Of a stretch of 64,000 nucleotides of DNA, positions 16,599 through 25,806 are shown one piece after another. Each line of letters begins with the position of its first letter. The first letter of the stretch is position 1. The stretch comes from an uncultured Anaerolineaceae bacterium (lineage in GTDB: Bacteria > Chloroflexota > Anaerolineae > Anaerolineales > Anaerolineaceae): positions 1 through 64,000 of the forward strand of contig CALIHP010000024.1 of assembly GCA_938020565.1 (NCBI GenBank), written 5' to 3'. The translations under genes were made by a program, and so were the position numbers. The notes under the pieces were generated by a model. It had not been told where the DNA came from. It worked only from the letters and a program-made list of their open reading frames with translations, and made no database searches.

Positions 16599-17768
16599 AT
16601 GGCAACGATCGAGAATTACTTTGACTACGCGGCGACGACCCCGGTTCACCCGCGCGCAGCGGCCGCGATGCAGCGCTATTTTCAATCGGATTTTGGCAAC
16701 CCTTCCTCAGCGCACGCGTTCGGGCAGGCCGCTTTCCACGCTGTCCAGGTTTCACGCGATTCACTGCTGGCGCATTTCAACGCGCCGGCCGGGTCCGAAA
16801 TCGTCTTTACCGGCAGCTCAACCGAAGCGGCGAATCTCGTGATCTGGAGCCGGGCGATCGACTTCTATCGGCGGACCGGCCGCCCCGGCCTGATCCTGAT
16901 TTCCGCAACAGAGCATGCCGCCGTCCGCAATACGGTTTCACAGCTCGATGCGTATGGCTTCTGCCGGATGAAAGTCATTCCGGTCGATTCGGCCGCGATT
17001 TTGCGTCTGGACGTTTTTGAAGCCAGTCTGGCGGAAGACCCTGTTCTCGTTTCGATCATCGGCGCGAATAACGAGCTGGGAACGGTTCAACCGGTCCGCG
17101 AAGTCGTCCGCATGTGCCAGGCAGCCGGCGTTCCGTACCACTGCGACGCAACGCAGCTGGTTGCGCATAGTCTTTTGGATTTGACGGAATGCCCAGTCGA
17201 CTACCTGACGTTCAGCGGGCATAAATGCTACGCGCCGAAGGGAATCGGCGCTCTGATCGCGCGGGAGCCGTCGTCGCTCCGGGCGCATATTTTCGGCGCG
17301 GGACAGGAGCGTGGGCTGCGCGCCGGGACGGAGAACGTTCCGTATATCGTCGCGATTGCGGAAGCGTACCGGCTTCTGAAGGAGACGTATCCGGAGCGGG
17401 TCCGGGCGGAAACCGGGCTCCGGGAGCGCCTGATCGGTCGGGTCCTGGATGAGGTTCCGGACGTGCGGCTGACCGGGGATCCGGAGAGCCGGCTGAGTAA
17501 CCATGCGTCTTTTTCCTTTAAAAATATTGACAGCCTCATGCTCCAGTCCGCGCTGGATCAGGAAGGCTACGCCGTTTCGATTGGATCGGCCTGCCGGTCG
17601 AACCAGGTTCGTGGCCAGCAGCAGCTCGTCGAAATCGGGCTGCCGTCTGACTGGCTCAACGGCGGATTAAGGATCACGAACGGCATTTATTCTACGCCGG
17701 AGAGCGTCGACGGTCTCGTTGACGCGCTGAAAGAAACCGTTTCGAAAATTCGGAGCTTTCTTTCGTGA
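16599..17768 (+). CDS. Cysteine desulfurase (NifS/IscS family)
   Basis: PLP enzyme that removes sulfur from cysteine as a protein persulfide. The 389 residues follow the family: YFDYAATTPVHPRA at the start, GSSTEAANLVIW, TEHAAVRNT, ANNELGTVQPV, the PLP Lys in TFSGHKCYAPKGIGALI (about residues 203-219), and the mobile loop Cys in GSACRSNQVRGQQ. It overlaps mnmA by 4 nt, so its likely role is feeding sulfur to the tRNA 2-thiouridylase, as with paired desulfurase-MnmA genes in other bacteria. A wider role in Fe-S assembly is possible. Confidence 0.92.
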   Translation: MATIENYFDYAATTPVHPRAAAAMQRYFQSDFGNPSSAHAFGQAAFHAVQVSRDSLLAHFNAPAGSEIVFTGSSTEAANLVIWSRAIDFYRRTGRPGLILISATEHAAVRNTVSQLDAYGFCRMKVIPVDSAAILRLDVFEASLAEDPVLVSIIGANNELGTVQPVREVVRMCQAAGVPYHCDATQLVAHSLLDLTECPVDYLTFSGHKCYAPKGIGALIAREPSSLRAHIFGAGQERGLRAGTENVPYIVAIAEAYRLLKETYPERVRAETGLRERLIGRVLDEVPDVRLTGDPESRLSNHASFSFKNIDSLMLQSALDQEGYAVSIGSACRSNQVRGQQQLVEIGLPSDWLNGGLRITNGIYSTPESVDGLVDALKETVSKIRSFLS

Positions 17769-18859
17769 GTCTCAATGAAAAAAAAGTCGTCGTCGGGATG
17801 AGCGGCGGCGTCGACAGCTCGGTTGCGGCGTACCTGTTAAAAAGGGATGGGTACGATGTTGTCGGCGTCATGCTGAAGCTTTGGGCGGAGGAAGGCGGGA
17901 CGCGCGATAACGCCTGCTGCTCGCTGGCGTCTGTTAACGACGCGCGGCAGGTCGCCGCCGCGATTGGTATCTCCTTTTACCTCCTTGACGCGGCATCGTC
18001 CTTCTATGAGAAAGTCGTCGTCCCGTTTATCGAAGCGTACCTGCGCGGCGAAACGCCAAATCCCTGCGCGGACTGCAACCCGCTGGTCCGCTGGCGCTGG
18101 CTCCTGAATTACGCGGATTTGATCGGCGCAGAGTATGTCGCCACGGGGCATTACGCGCGGATCCGGCGGAACAGCGCCGGGGTTCCGATTCTTTCCCGCG
18201 GCGCGGATCGGCGCAAAGATCAGTCGTATATTCTGAGCCGGATCCCGATCGACGCGCTGAAGCGGAGTCTTTTCCCGCTGGGCGAGCTGACCAAGCCGGA
18301 AGTGCGCCAGATCGCGAAGGAGGCAGGGCTCCCTTCGTCGGAAAAGAAAGAATCGCAGGATATCTGTTTTATTGCCGGCGGCGATTATCGTGCTTTCCTG
18401 AGGCGCAGGGCCGGCGGACGGATTTACCCGGGAACGTTTATCGATCCCGACGGGAAGGTTCTCGGAGAGCATGACGGTCTCCCGTTTTATACGATCGGAC
18501 AGCGGAAGGGGATCCGGATTGCGAGCCCCGAACCGAAGTATGTGCTGCGGAAAAACGCGCGGGATCAGACGATAACCGTCGGGAGCCGGGCGGACGCGCT
18601 CGTCGAGCGGATCCGGCTGCGGGATGTAAATTGGCTGCGTTCAGGGGCTGATCCGGCGGAGGAAAAAATCTTTGCTCAGCTGCGTTATAAGTCCGCGCCT
18701 GTCGGCGTTCGGCTGGAGCGCCAGCCGGACGGGTCGGTTCTCGTCCGGTTCTCCGCGCCGCAGCCAGCGATCGCGCCGGGGCAAACCTGTACGTTGTACG
18801 ATGATTCAGATCAAGTTATTGCAAGCGGTACAATTAATTTGATAAACTTATCAACATGA
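17765..18859 (+). CDS. mnmA: tRNA-specific 2-thiouridylase MnmA
   Basis: Thiolates uridine 34 of tRNAs for Lys, Glu and Gln, using sulfur from the desulfurase encoded just upstream. 364 residues. The PP-loop is GMSGGVDSSVAAYLL (about residues 12-26). The catalytic pair is the Cys in NPCADCN (about residue 100) and the Cys in SQDICFI (about 201). Further marks are ATGHYARI, RKDQSYIL and FYTIGQRKGI. The GTG start overlaps the desulfurase stop by 4 nt, and the end overlaps the next small gene by 4 nt. Confidence 0.95.
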   Translation: MSLNEKKVVVGMSGGVDSSVAAYLLKRDGYDVVGVMLKLWAEEGGTRDNACCSLASVNDARQVAAAIGISFYLLDAASSFYEKVVVPFIEAYLRGETPNPCADCNPLVRWRWLLNYADLIGAEYVATGHYARIRRNSAGVPILSRGADRRKDQSYILSRIPIDALKRSLFPLGELTKPEVRQIAKEAGLPSSEKKESQDICFIAGGDYRAFLRRRAGGRIYPGTFIDPDGKVLGEHDGLPFYTIGQRKGIRIASPEPKYVLRKNARDQTITVGSRADALVERIRLRDVNWLRSGADPAEEKIFAQLRYKSAPVGVRLERQPDGSVLVRFSAPQPAIAPGQTCTLYDDSDQVIASGTINLINLST

Positions 18860-19116
18860 GTCAACCGGGCGTTTTGTTGAGTTTCCTGATTTCCGGTACA
18901 GTCGCCAGCCTTTGGAGCGTTATTTTCGCTGAAAAGAGATCGCATTTTGTGTTTTATCTTATCAGCGGGATCGGCGGTTTTTTCGGCGGCGTCAAAATTG
19001 GCGATCTGATTGGACAAAGCCCGCTTCGAATTGGCGAGGTTAATCTGGTTTTCGGACTGCTCGGCGCGTTTGGTGTGTTGTGGTTTTGCCGGTTGGTAAT
19101 TCAATCTGCAAGCTGA
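18856..19116 (+). CDS. Small membrane protein, three hydrophobic segments
   Basis: 86 residues, almost wholly hydrophobic, with glycine-rich segments (LISGIGGFFGGVKIGDLIG, near residues 35-53) that recall the GlsB/YeaQ-type small membrane proteins. The resemblance is by composition only. The ATG overlaps the mnmA stop by 4 nt, which supports translation. The function is unknown. Confidence 0.65.
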   Translation: MSQPGVLLSFLISGTVASLWSVIFAEKRSHFVFYLISGIGGFFGGVKIGDLIGQSPLRIGEVNLVFGLLGAFGVLWFCRLVIQSAS

Positions 19117-19144
19117 TTTAGAAGAATTGTAGTGGGGTCTATGT

Positions 19145-19354
19145 ATGAGTGAAGAAATGGTTGGAACCGTAAAGTGGTTCAATACGTCCAAAGGTTTTGG
19201 ATTTATTTTGACGGAAGACGGAACGGAAGTATTCGTTCATTATTTGGATATTCAGGCTGAAGGATTTCGAAACCTGACAGAAGGACAGAAGGTTTCATTC
19301 GTCCTTCAGAACACAGGCAAGGGACTTCGCGCGACTGAAGTTAAGCCGTTATAA
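19145..19354 (+). CDS. Cold-shock domain protein (CspA family)
   Basis: A 69-residue single-stranded nucleic-acid-binding OB-fold protein. It begins GTVKWFNTSKGFGFI, containing the RNP1 motif KGFGFI, and has the RNP2-like VFVHYLDI. It is slightly divergent: HYLDI replaces the common HFSAI. It lies 28 bp after the small membrane protein gene and is followed by a strong terminator. It may be cotranscribed with the tRNA-thiolation genes or have its own promoter. Confidence 0.95.
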   Translation: MSEEMVGTVKWFNTSKGFGFILTEDGTEVFVHYLDIQAEGFRNLTEGQKVSFVLQNTGKGLRATEVKPL

Positions 19355-19369
19355 GCTCGATTACGATGG

Positions 19370-19397
19370 ACCGCGGAATCCCGCGGTTCTTTTTTTT
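19370..19397 (+). terminator. Rho-independent terminator after the cold-shock gene
   Basis: ACCGCGG (19370-19376) pairs with CCGCGGT (19381-19387) around a 4-nt loop, followed by TC and eight T residues. It lies between convergent genes. Confidence 0.92.
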
Positions 19398-19405
19398 GTT
19401 CCCCG

Positions 19406-20764
19406 TCAGCGGTCCCAGAAGGAATCCGTTTCATATCGCTCCAGCGCGCGGGCTGCCTGCCGGACGGCGCGTTCTTTTTTTGAACGGATCGCGGCGTTCA
19501 GCTCCGGCAGGATCCCGAAATTCGCTTTAATCGGCTGGACGTCGTTCGAAACGTTTCCGGTAACTGCTTTCAGGAGCGCGCCGATCATTGTATCTTCGGG
19601 CCAGTCGATCGGCGCCTCATCCCTGATATACCGGACCATGTTCCGTGCGGCGACGTGTCCGAACGCGATGTTCCCCATGTAGCCCTCGACGCCGGCCAGC
19701 TGACCTGCGATAAAAACGTTCGGATATCGGATGAGCTGCAGCCCCCGGTTCAGGACGCCTGCCGCGGCGATAAACGTATTCCGGTGCATCTCGCCATAGC
19801 GAAGGAACTCCGCGTTTTCCAGTCCGGGGATCGTCCTGAATACGCGCTTCTGTTCCGGGTATTTCAGGTTCGTCTGGAAGCCGACGAGGTTGTACGCGCT
19901 GCCGTTCCGGTTATCCTGACGCAGCTGCAAACAGGCCCAGGGGCGTTTCCCGGTTCTCGGATCGATCAGCCCGACAGGACGCAGCGGTCCGAAAGCCAGC
20001 GCTTCTTTCCCTCGCTCCGCCAGGATCTCGATCGGAAGGCACCCCTCAAAAAAAGGGCCCCGTCCGATTCGGACGCCGGATCGGATCGCCTCTTCGAACG
20101 ATCGCAGCGGAATCCGTTCGGCGGAAAGAAGCGCAGCGATGAAAGTTTCGTATTCTTCCTGCGTAAAAGGGCAGTTGATATAATCGCCGCCGCTCTCGTC
20201 GCGGTCGTAGCGGGAGGCGCGGAAGGCCCTCGTGAAATCGATCGAATCAGCGCTGACGATAGGCGCGATCGCGTCGAAGAAAAACAGGTTCTCTTTCCCG
20301 GTCAGCCGGGCTAACGATTCGGACAGCGCCGGGCTCGCCAGCGGACCAGCGGCGAGCAGCGTCGGCCGGTCGGTCGGAATATCGCGGAGCTCCTGGCGGA
20401 AGATTTGGATTCGCGGATGGTTCTCGAGAGCGTCGCCGACTCTCTTCGAAAAAAGATCGCGATCGACGGCGAGCGCCGCGCCGGCTGGAACGCGCGCTTC
20501 TTCCGCGGCGCGAACCAGGAGCGAGTTCATTCGGCGCAGCTCTTCTTTTAGCAGGCCTGACGCGCGGTCGGGAAGGTCCGATCCCAGCGAGTTGGAGCAA
20601 ACCAGCTCCGCGGGCATGGCGGTCCGGTGCGCTTCCGTTTTTACAACGGGACGCATTTCGTATAGATTGACGTTGATGCCGGCTTCGGCGAGAATCCAGG
20701 CGGCCTCGGAGCCGGCTAAGCCTGCGCCGACGACGATGACAGAGGGATTTGTATCTTGAACCAT
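19406..20764 (-). CDS. trmFO: Folate-dependent tRNA (uracil-54) methyltransferase TrmFO
   Basis: FAD enzyme that makes m5U54 in the T-loop of tRNAs using methylenetetrahydrofolate. 452 residues with the GidA-like FAD motif VVGAGLAGSEAAWILAEAG at residues 10-28, then LYEMRP, VCSNSLGSDL, and further down GVEGYMGNIAFGHVAARN near the C-terminal third, all typical of TrmFO. The short form (about 450 residues) separates it from MnmG. The start ATG has a TACAAT box 7 nt upstream and no ribosome-binding site, so it is likely leaderless. Confidence 0.95.
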   Translation of the reverse strand: MVQDTNPSVIVVGAGLAGSEAAWILAEAGINVNLYEMRPVVKTEAHRTAMPAELVCSNSLGSDLPDRASGLLKEELRRMNSLLVRAAEEARVPAGAALAVDRDLFSKRVGDALENHPRIQIFRQELRDIPTDRPTLLAAGPLASPALSESLARLTGKENLFFFDAIAPIVSADSIDFTRAFRASRYDRDESGGDYINCPFTQEEYETFIAALLSAERIPLRSFEEAIRSGVRIGRGPFFEGCLPIEILAERGKEALAFGPLRPVGLIDPRTGKRPWACLQLRQDNRNGSAYNLVGFQTNLKYPEQKRVFRTIPGLENAEFLRYGEMHRNTFIAAAGVLNRGLQLIRYPNVFIAGQLAGVEGYMGNIAFGHVAARNMVRYIRDEAPIDWPEDTMIGALLKAVTGNVSNDVQPIKANFGILPELNAAIRSKKERAVRQAARALERYETDSFWDR

Positions 20765-20771
20765 GTGGTTT

Positions 20772-20777
20772 ATTGTA
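20772..20777 (-). promoter_or_regulatory. TACAAT box 7 nt before the trmFO ATG (leaderless)
   Basis: Minus-strand TACAAT with a 7-nt gap to the ATG at 20764. No ribosome-binding site lies in the gap and no clear -35 is visible. Confidence 0.45.
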
Positions 20778-20972
20778 TCCAGATTTCTTTTCGGTGCGTC
20801 GGATTACGGGATTTCCGGACTGTCGGGGCCGGTCTGCCGGCGGTCCCACGGAGCCAGGTCGATCAGCTTTCCTTAATATTGTCGCGATTTGCGTTGAAAT
20901 ATGGTATGATATCAATGTATACGGCATGTTTATTGCACTGAGAACGGCTCAACGAAGGACGGAACCTGAAGC

Positions 20973-22391
20973 ATGTTTCAGACGCAGCGACCCCAGCACA
21001 AAACGATCACTACGGCGCACATCGCTCAAACGATGACGTTTTTAAATATGCCGGCCGAGGAGATCAAGGACAAGGTTGATTCCGAAGTCGCGAATAATCC
21101 TGCGCTCGAATATATCGACGAACGAATCTGCCCGTATTGCCATCGGCCTTTGGGCCCGTCGGGATATTGCGCGCGATGTTTCGCGGAGAAGAACGTCAGT
21201 GAAGAGAACGTTTATTTCGTCAGTCCGCGCGATGAACTGGCCGTCGAGTATTATCAGGGCGGGAACTATTCCGGCGCTTCGTCGTCCGAACCCGACGTCG
21301 ATTCGGCACAGCCGGAAGATTTAGCGGCCTACGTCCTGAGGCAGATCGGCGCCGACCTTGAGGAGGACGAAAAGCTGATCGCCGCGTACCTGCTGACCGA
21401 ATTAGACGAAGATGGCTTTATTACCTCGCCGGTTCTGGAAGTCGCTTCGTATTACCATGTTCCGGTTTCGAAGGTCGAAGGCGTTATCGAAATTATCCAG
21501 CGCGCCGATCCGCTCGGCGTCGGTTCTTCGAATCCACAGGAGGCGCTCCTGATCCAGCTGAAGCATCTGGCCAATCTCATGTCGATCCCGTATCAGACCG
21601 AAGACGTCATCCGCAGCTCTTATGAGCTGCTGATTCATCGGAAATCGCGGGAAATCCTGCAGCGCCATCAGCTTTCGTTGAAACAGCTCCAGCTTATCGA
21701 GAAGTTTATCGGCGAAAACCTGAACCCGTACCCGGGGCGTTCGTTCTGGGGAGAGCGCGGAATGCCAGGCCGTCCGGACGTCGAGGTTTTTCACTTCCCG
21801 GACGTCATCGTCTCGTACCAGAACGACGATCCGCGCAGCCAGCTGATTATTGAAATCGTTATGCCGATTCGCGGATACCTTCGCGTCAATCCGGCGTTCA
21901 AAAAGGAGATGAAAAACGCGCCGGAGGAAAAAGCGGAGCAGTGGAAAAGCGATCTGGATCGCGCGTCGCTGTTGGTTAAATCGCTGGACAACCGGAATAA
22001 TACGATGGAGATGCTGATGCGCGCGATTATCCGCTATCAGGAGCCGTTCATCCGCAAAGGCGAATCGGAGCTCGTTTCGATTACCCGGGCTGAAATCGCG
22101 AAAGAGCTGTCCGTGCATGAATCGACGATCAGCCGCGCCGTTGCGAATAAATCGGTCATGCTTCCCAACCGAAAAGTCGTCCCGCTTTCGGTCTTTTTCG
22201 ACCGCAGCCTCAACGTTCGCACCGTTATCCGCGACCTGATCCGGGATGAGAAAAAGCCGCTGACGGACGCGGGAATCGTTTCAATTCTTCAGGGTATGGG
22301 GTTCGATATCGCGCGGCGGACCGTCGCGAAGTACCGGGCCATGGAAGGGATCCTGCCGGCCCGGCTCAGGAAAGCCGCGAATGGAAAATAA
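20973..22391 (+). CDS. rpoN: RNA polymerase sigma-54 factor with a zinc-binding insert
   Basis: Sigma factor that directs RNA polymerase to -24/-12 promoters and needs an ATP-driven activator. 472 residues. Region I is residues 1-49 (helical, ending NNPALEYID). Unusually, an 18-residue insert with four cysteines follows: C53-x2-C56 and C66-x2-C69, which should bind zinc. The core-binding domain then starts near residue 100. The DNA-binding end has an HTH (KELSVHESTISRAVANKSV) and the RpoN box ARRTVAKYR at residues 447-455. The start has AAGGACGG upstream. It is the first gene of a five-gene operon and overlaps the sensor kinase gene by 11 nt, which suggests this sigma factor serves that dedicated system. 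Confidence 0.95.
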   Translation: MFQTQRPQHKTITTAHIAQTMTFLNMPAEEIKDKVDSEVANNPALEYIDERICPYCHRPLGPSGYCARCFAEKNVSEENVYFVSPRDELAVEYYQGGNYSGASSSEPDVDSAQPEDLAAYVLRQIGADLEEDEKLIAAYLLTELDEDGFITSPVLEVASYYHVPVSKVEGVIEIIQRADPLGVGSSNPQEALLIQLKHLANLMSIPYQTEDVIRSSYELLIHRKSREILQRHQLSLKQLQLIEKFIGENLNPYPGRSFWGERGMPGRPDVEVFHFPDVIVSYQNDDPRSQLIIEIVMPIRGYLRVNPAFKKEMKNAPEEKAEQWKSDLDRASLLVKSLDNRNNTMEMLMRAIIRYQEPFIRKGESELVSITRAEIAKELSVHESTISRAVANKSVMLPNRKVVPLSVFFDRSLNVRTVIRDLIRDEKKPLTDAGIVSILQGMGFDIARRTVAKYRAMEGILPARLRKAANGK

Positions 22392-24306
22392 GACGGCCTC
22401 GTCAGGGACGGACGCGTTTCCGTTCGGATCGGCGGATCCGCAGACCGAAGCGTTCCTGCGCGCGCTGGTAACGCCGGCGTTCGTCTGGGAAAGCGGCGAC
22501 GGAAAAATCGTCTCAGCTAACCGGTTGGCGGTTGAGATGTTCCGGCGGTTTCGCGAGGATTCGCGATTTCTCGGCGATTACGTGCGGAACTGGGCGAAAG
22601 TACGGAGCTTTGCGTTCGATATCATGTGGCTCGAGTTCATGACGACGGACGACCGCGTTTTCCCGGTTCAGGTCCGCAGTTCCGTCCTGGACGAAAACGC
22701 CGGAAGAATCGTTTCGGTCGTCGTCAATGCGCAATGGGCTGGGAACCGTAGCATCGATCAGTCGATCGACGGTCTGACCGGGCTGATTCGGACTGCCTCG
22801 ACGACGTTTCTCTCCCGGAAGGATTTTATCGATAATTTTGAAACGTTTATCCTCCGGACGACGGTTGCGCTGAATCTGGCCTCGTTTAATTTTTATCCGG
22901 ACGTATCGTTAAAAAGTTATGGATTATTCGACCTCGCCGAGCGGCTCGTCAGGAAAGAGAACGCGTATAAAGTCTATTCGCCGTACCTGGAGCGGTTCGA
23001 TCGGCTGAAATCCGGGGTGCTCTCCCGGCTTCAGGACGTGGCGGAGGAAATTCCCGATACCTATCTCGCCTTCCCGTTCGTAAACGGAGGTGAAACGATC
23101 GGATGGTTTATTATCGTTTTATACGATAATCGCGAGTATGCACAGGAGACGCTGCAGACGGTTTTAGAAGTTTTTGCGACTTTTTTTCAGTCGCTGATCG
23201 ATAAGGTTACGATGACGAAGGCGCTCTATCAAAGCGATTTTGAGAACCGGCTGAATATCCGGATTGTCGAAAACGTTCGCGAAGGAATCGTAATCACGAA
23301 TCAACAGCTTCAAATCGCTTATCTGAATGCGATTTCGGGTCAGATGTTCGGGTTTAAGCCGGACGATATTTTCGGTCATCAGCTGGAAGACCTGCTCGTT
23401 TCGAACGTTTCGATTCGGAAGTTCGTCGATTCGTTTCCTGCGGATGGAGAGGATTTCGTCGAAACGCCGTCCGTTCAGTACCTGCACCGGCGCAGCGGCG
23501 AACGCTTCCCCTGCCGGATCCGGTTTTCAAAGGTCAGCCTCACCGAAGAGAACCAGTATTACGTTTTCGTCCTGACTGACGTGACCGAGACGGAGGAGAG
23601 CCGCCTGAAAACGGAACAGCTGACCCAGCGCGCGATTTTAGGCGATTTCGCTTCGATGATGGCGCATGAAATTCGCAATCCGGTCAACAATATCAATACC
23701 TGGGTCCAGAATATCAAAGCGAACAGCGAAAAACGGAGCCCGATTTATTCGGCCGCGACGCGGATCGAGAGCGACTGCCAGCGGGTATCGGATACAATTT
23801 CGAATATTCTGGCGTTTTCTCGCCCGCTGAAGCTGAATCCGGAGCTGACCGATTTCGGTATCCTGATCGACGTTATTTTAGAACGCTGGAAACGCGACTT
23901 TGCCGTTGAAAATATCCAGTGTTACTTTCGGAAGCCGGACGATTTTCCGAAACTCCTGATCGACGTGAAATCCATGGATCAGGTGATTACCAACCTGGTC
24001 CAAAACGCGGTCGACGCGATCGATCATGCCGGCGGGACGATCTCGCTGCGTTTATCGACGCAGCCGTCCGGGATCCCGGGCCGGAACGCGGCGATGCTGT
24101 CGGTCGCGAATACCGGGCCGGGGATCCCGGATGAATTGATCGATCATATTTTCGAGCCGTTTATTACCTCGAAGAAAAACGGGAACGGCTGGGGACTGGC
24201 GGTGACGAAGCGCATTATCACAACCCATAGGGGAACAATTCAGGTAAAATCATTGTCTGAAGGCGTCGTTTTCGAAATACTGTTACCGATTCCCGATGGA
24301 GGCTGA
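22381..24306 (+). CDS. Soluble PAS-containing sensor histidine kinase paired with sigma-54
   Basis: 641 residues with no membrane segment, so it senses a cytoplasmic signal. Domain order: a PAS-like region (about 22-115), a GAF-like region (about 135-275), a second PAS (about 290-410), the HisKA dimerisation helix with phospho-acceptor His429 in MAHEIRNPVNN, and the HATPase domain with N-box NLVQNAVDAI, G1 box NTGPGIPDELIDHIFEPF and G2 box GNGWGLAVTK. The arrangement resembles NtrB-type kinases. Its ATG lies 11 nt inside rpoN, and the response regulator follows after 2 nt, so partner assignment is secure. The signal is unknown. Confidence 0.93.
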   Translation: MENKTASSGTDAFPFGSADPQTEAFLRALVTPAFVWESGDGKIVSANRLAVEMFRRFREDSRFLGDYVRNWAKVRSFAFDIMWLEFMTTDDRVFPVQVRSSVLDENAGRIVSVVVNAQWAGNRSIDQSIDGLTGLIRTASTTFLSRKDFIDNFETFILRTTVALNLASFNFYPDVSLKSYGLFDLAERLVRKENAYKVYSPYLERFDRLKSGVLSRLQDVAEEIPDTYLAFPFVNGGETIGWFIIVLYDNREYAQETLQTVLEVFATFFQSLIDKVTMTKALYQSDFENRLNIRIVENVREGIVITNQQLQIAYLNAISGQMFGFKPDDIFGHQLEDLLVSNVSIRKFVDSFPADGEDFVETPSVQYLHRRSGERFPCRIRFSKVSLTEENQYYVFVLTDVTETEESRLKTEQLTQRAILGDFASMMAHEIRNPVNNINTWVQNIKANSEKRSPIYSAATRIESDCQRVSDTISNILAFSRPLKLNPELTDFGILIDVILERWKRDFAVENIQCYFRKPDDFPKLLIDVKSMDQVITNLVQNAVDAIDHAGGTISLRLSTQPSGIPGRNAAMLSVANTGPGIPDELIDHIFEPFITSKKNGNGWGLAVTKRIITTHRGTIQVKSLSEGVVFEILLPIPDGG

Positions 24307-24308
24307 GC

Positions 24309-25481
24309 GTGGATTTTACATTGTTGATTGTAGACGATGAGGATAATTTTCGGGAAGGGCTTAAAGAATACTTTTCAGAGAAATTCAGCGTCATGGACGC
24401 GGGAAACTTAACCGACGCGAGAAATATCCTGGCGTCGACGCCAGTGGATATCATCCTTCTCGACGTTCAGGTTGGCCCCGAATACGGGCTTGACCTGCTG
24501 CCCGCGATTCGGTTGATGAACCCTGCGCCCAAGACGATTATCATGACCGCTTACGGCGAAGTTGAGATGGCGGTTGACGCGATGAAGAACGGGGCGTACG
24601 ACTTTTTAAGCAAGCCGGTTAATTTTTCGCTTCTGGAAGCGACGATTAAGAAAGCGCTCGACGTTGTCAGGCTCGAACGCGAGCTTTATTTCCAGCGTTC
24701 GACGCAATTCGGAGGGTCTGATTTCATTCTTGGAAAAAATTCGCGGATTCGCGATGCGTACGATTGCGCGATGAAAGCCGCGGCTGCGCAGGCGTCGATC
24801 CTGATTACCGGCGAGACTGGGACCGGGAAAGAGGTGATTACCCGATTTATCCATGAAAACGGACCGCGCGCTAAGAAACCGTTCCGCCCGATTAACTGTT
24901 CCGCGATTCAGCCGACAATGCTGGAATCCGAGCTGTTTGGGCATGAAGCCGGGGCGTTTACCAGCGCCGATAAGCTCCATCGCGGCCTTTTTGAAGCCGC
25001 GGACGGCGGGATTTTATTTCTTGACGAAATTTCTTCAATGAGCCTCGATATGCAGTCCAAGCTGCTCCGCGCGTTGGAAGAGAAGGAAATTCGGCGTGTC
25101 GGCGGGACGAAGGAGATTCCCGTCGACGTCCAGATTATCGCCGCGACGAATCATAATATTTCCGACATGATTCAGCAGGGGACGTTCCGGTCCGACCTGT
25201 TCTATCGCCTGAACGTTATCCATATCGAACTGCCGCCGCTGCGCGAGCGGCTGGACGATCTTACGGAGCTGTTCGTCTTCTTCATTAAAAAAATCAGTCT
25301 CGAACAGGGGAAGAATATCCCTTATATCGATCCGGTTATTCTCAGCGCAATCAGGAAGTATCGCTGGCCCGGGAATATTCGCGAGCTGCGAAACGCCTGC
25401 GAACGGGCGGTGATTCTCTGCGCCGGGGATACGATTCAACTCAGCGGTTTCCCGGCTGAAATCGCGGTTTTAGCCGAGTAA
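24309..25481 (+). CDS. NtrC-family sigma-54 activator without a DNA-binding domain
   Basis: 390 residues. The receiver domain (1-120) has DD at 9-10, phospho-acceptor Asp52 (LLDVQ), the conserved Thr in IIMTAYG and Lys in FLSKPV. The AAA+ domain (about 130-375) has Walker A GETGTGKE at 168-175, the sigma-54-contacting loop as GAFTSA at 215-220 (usual GAFTGA), Walker B GGILFLDEISS, and sensor II GNIRELRNA. It stops some 15 residues after the AAA+ domain and lacks the C-terminal Fis-type HTH. Relatives without that domain (such as FlgR and CtcC) activate from solution, so it probably serves few promoters. GTG start, 2 nt after the kinase stop. Confidence 0.94.
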   Translation: MDFTLLIVDDEDNFREGLKEYFSEKFSVMDAGNLTDARNILASTPVDIILLDVQVGPEYGLDLLPAIRLMNPAPKTIIMTAYGEVEMAVDAMKNGAYDFLSKPVNFSLLEATIKKALDVVRLERELYFQRSTQFGGSDFILGKNSRIRDAYDCAMKAAAAQASILITGETGTGKEVITRFIHENGPRAKKPFRPINCSAIQPTMLESELFGHEAGAFTSADKLHRGLFEAADGGILFLDEISSMSLDMQSKLLRALEEKEIRRVGGTKEIPVDVQIIAATNHNISDMIQQGTFRSDLFYRLNVIHIELPPLRERLDDLTELFVFFIKKISLEQGKNIPYIDPVILSAIRKYRWPGNIRELRNACERAVILCAGDTIQLSGFPAEIAVLAE

Positions 25482-25490
25482 GGAGCAACG

Positions 25491-25799
25491 ATGGGACAGC
25501 AGGAACTGCTTAACTTGATTATTGTGATTTTAGCGATCGGCGGTTTAATTGCGCTGATCGGCGGAATTCTGACGCTGATTTCCAACGTTTTTTCAAGCGA
25601 GGCAAAATCGGTTCAGAAGCACGCGGCGAAGCTGGCCGAAAAAGGATTCGGCGAGGAGCTCAGCGGCGCGTTAGGCAACGCGAGTTTTCTGATTAAGGAA
25701 TTGAATCTTCTGATTGAGACAAAACGCGGAATTGGCATGGCTCTTGTAATCATTGGGGGAGTCATGCTGACGGTCAGCGTTTACTTCCTGACCAGATAA
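25491..25799 (+). CDS. Small two-span membrane protein in the sigma-54 operon
   Basis: 102 residues. Hydrophobic segments at about 7-32 and 80-99 flank a soluble helical stretch (about 35-75, with LAEKGFGEELSGALGNASF). No family is recognised. The start has AAGGAG 5 nt upstream, 9 bp after the activator gene, and it ends 7 bp before the TPR-peptidase gene. It may be the membrane anchor, target or effector partner of the peptidase that follows; this is inference from position. Confidence 0.8.
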   Translation: MGQQELLNLIIVILAIGGLIALIGGILTLISNVFSSEAKSVQKHAAKLAEKGFGEELSGALGNASFLIKELNLLIETKRGIGMALVIIGGVMLTVSVYFLTR

Positions 25800-25806
25800 A
25801 AATGGA

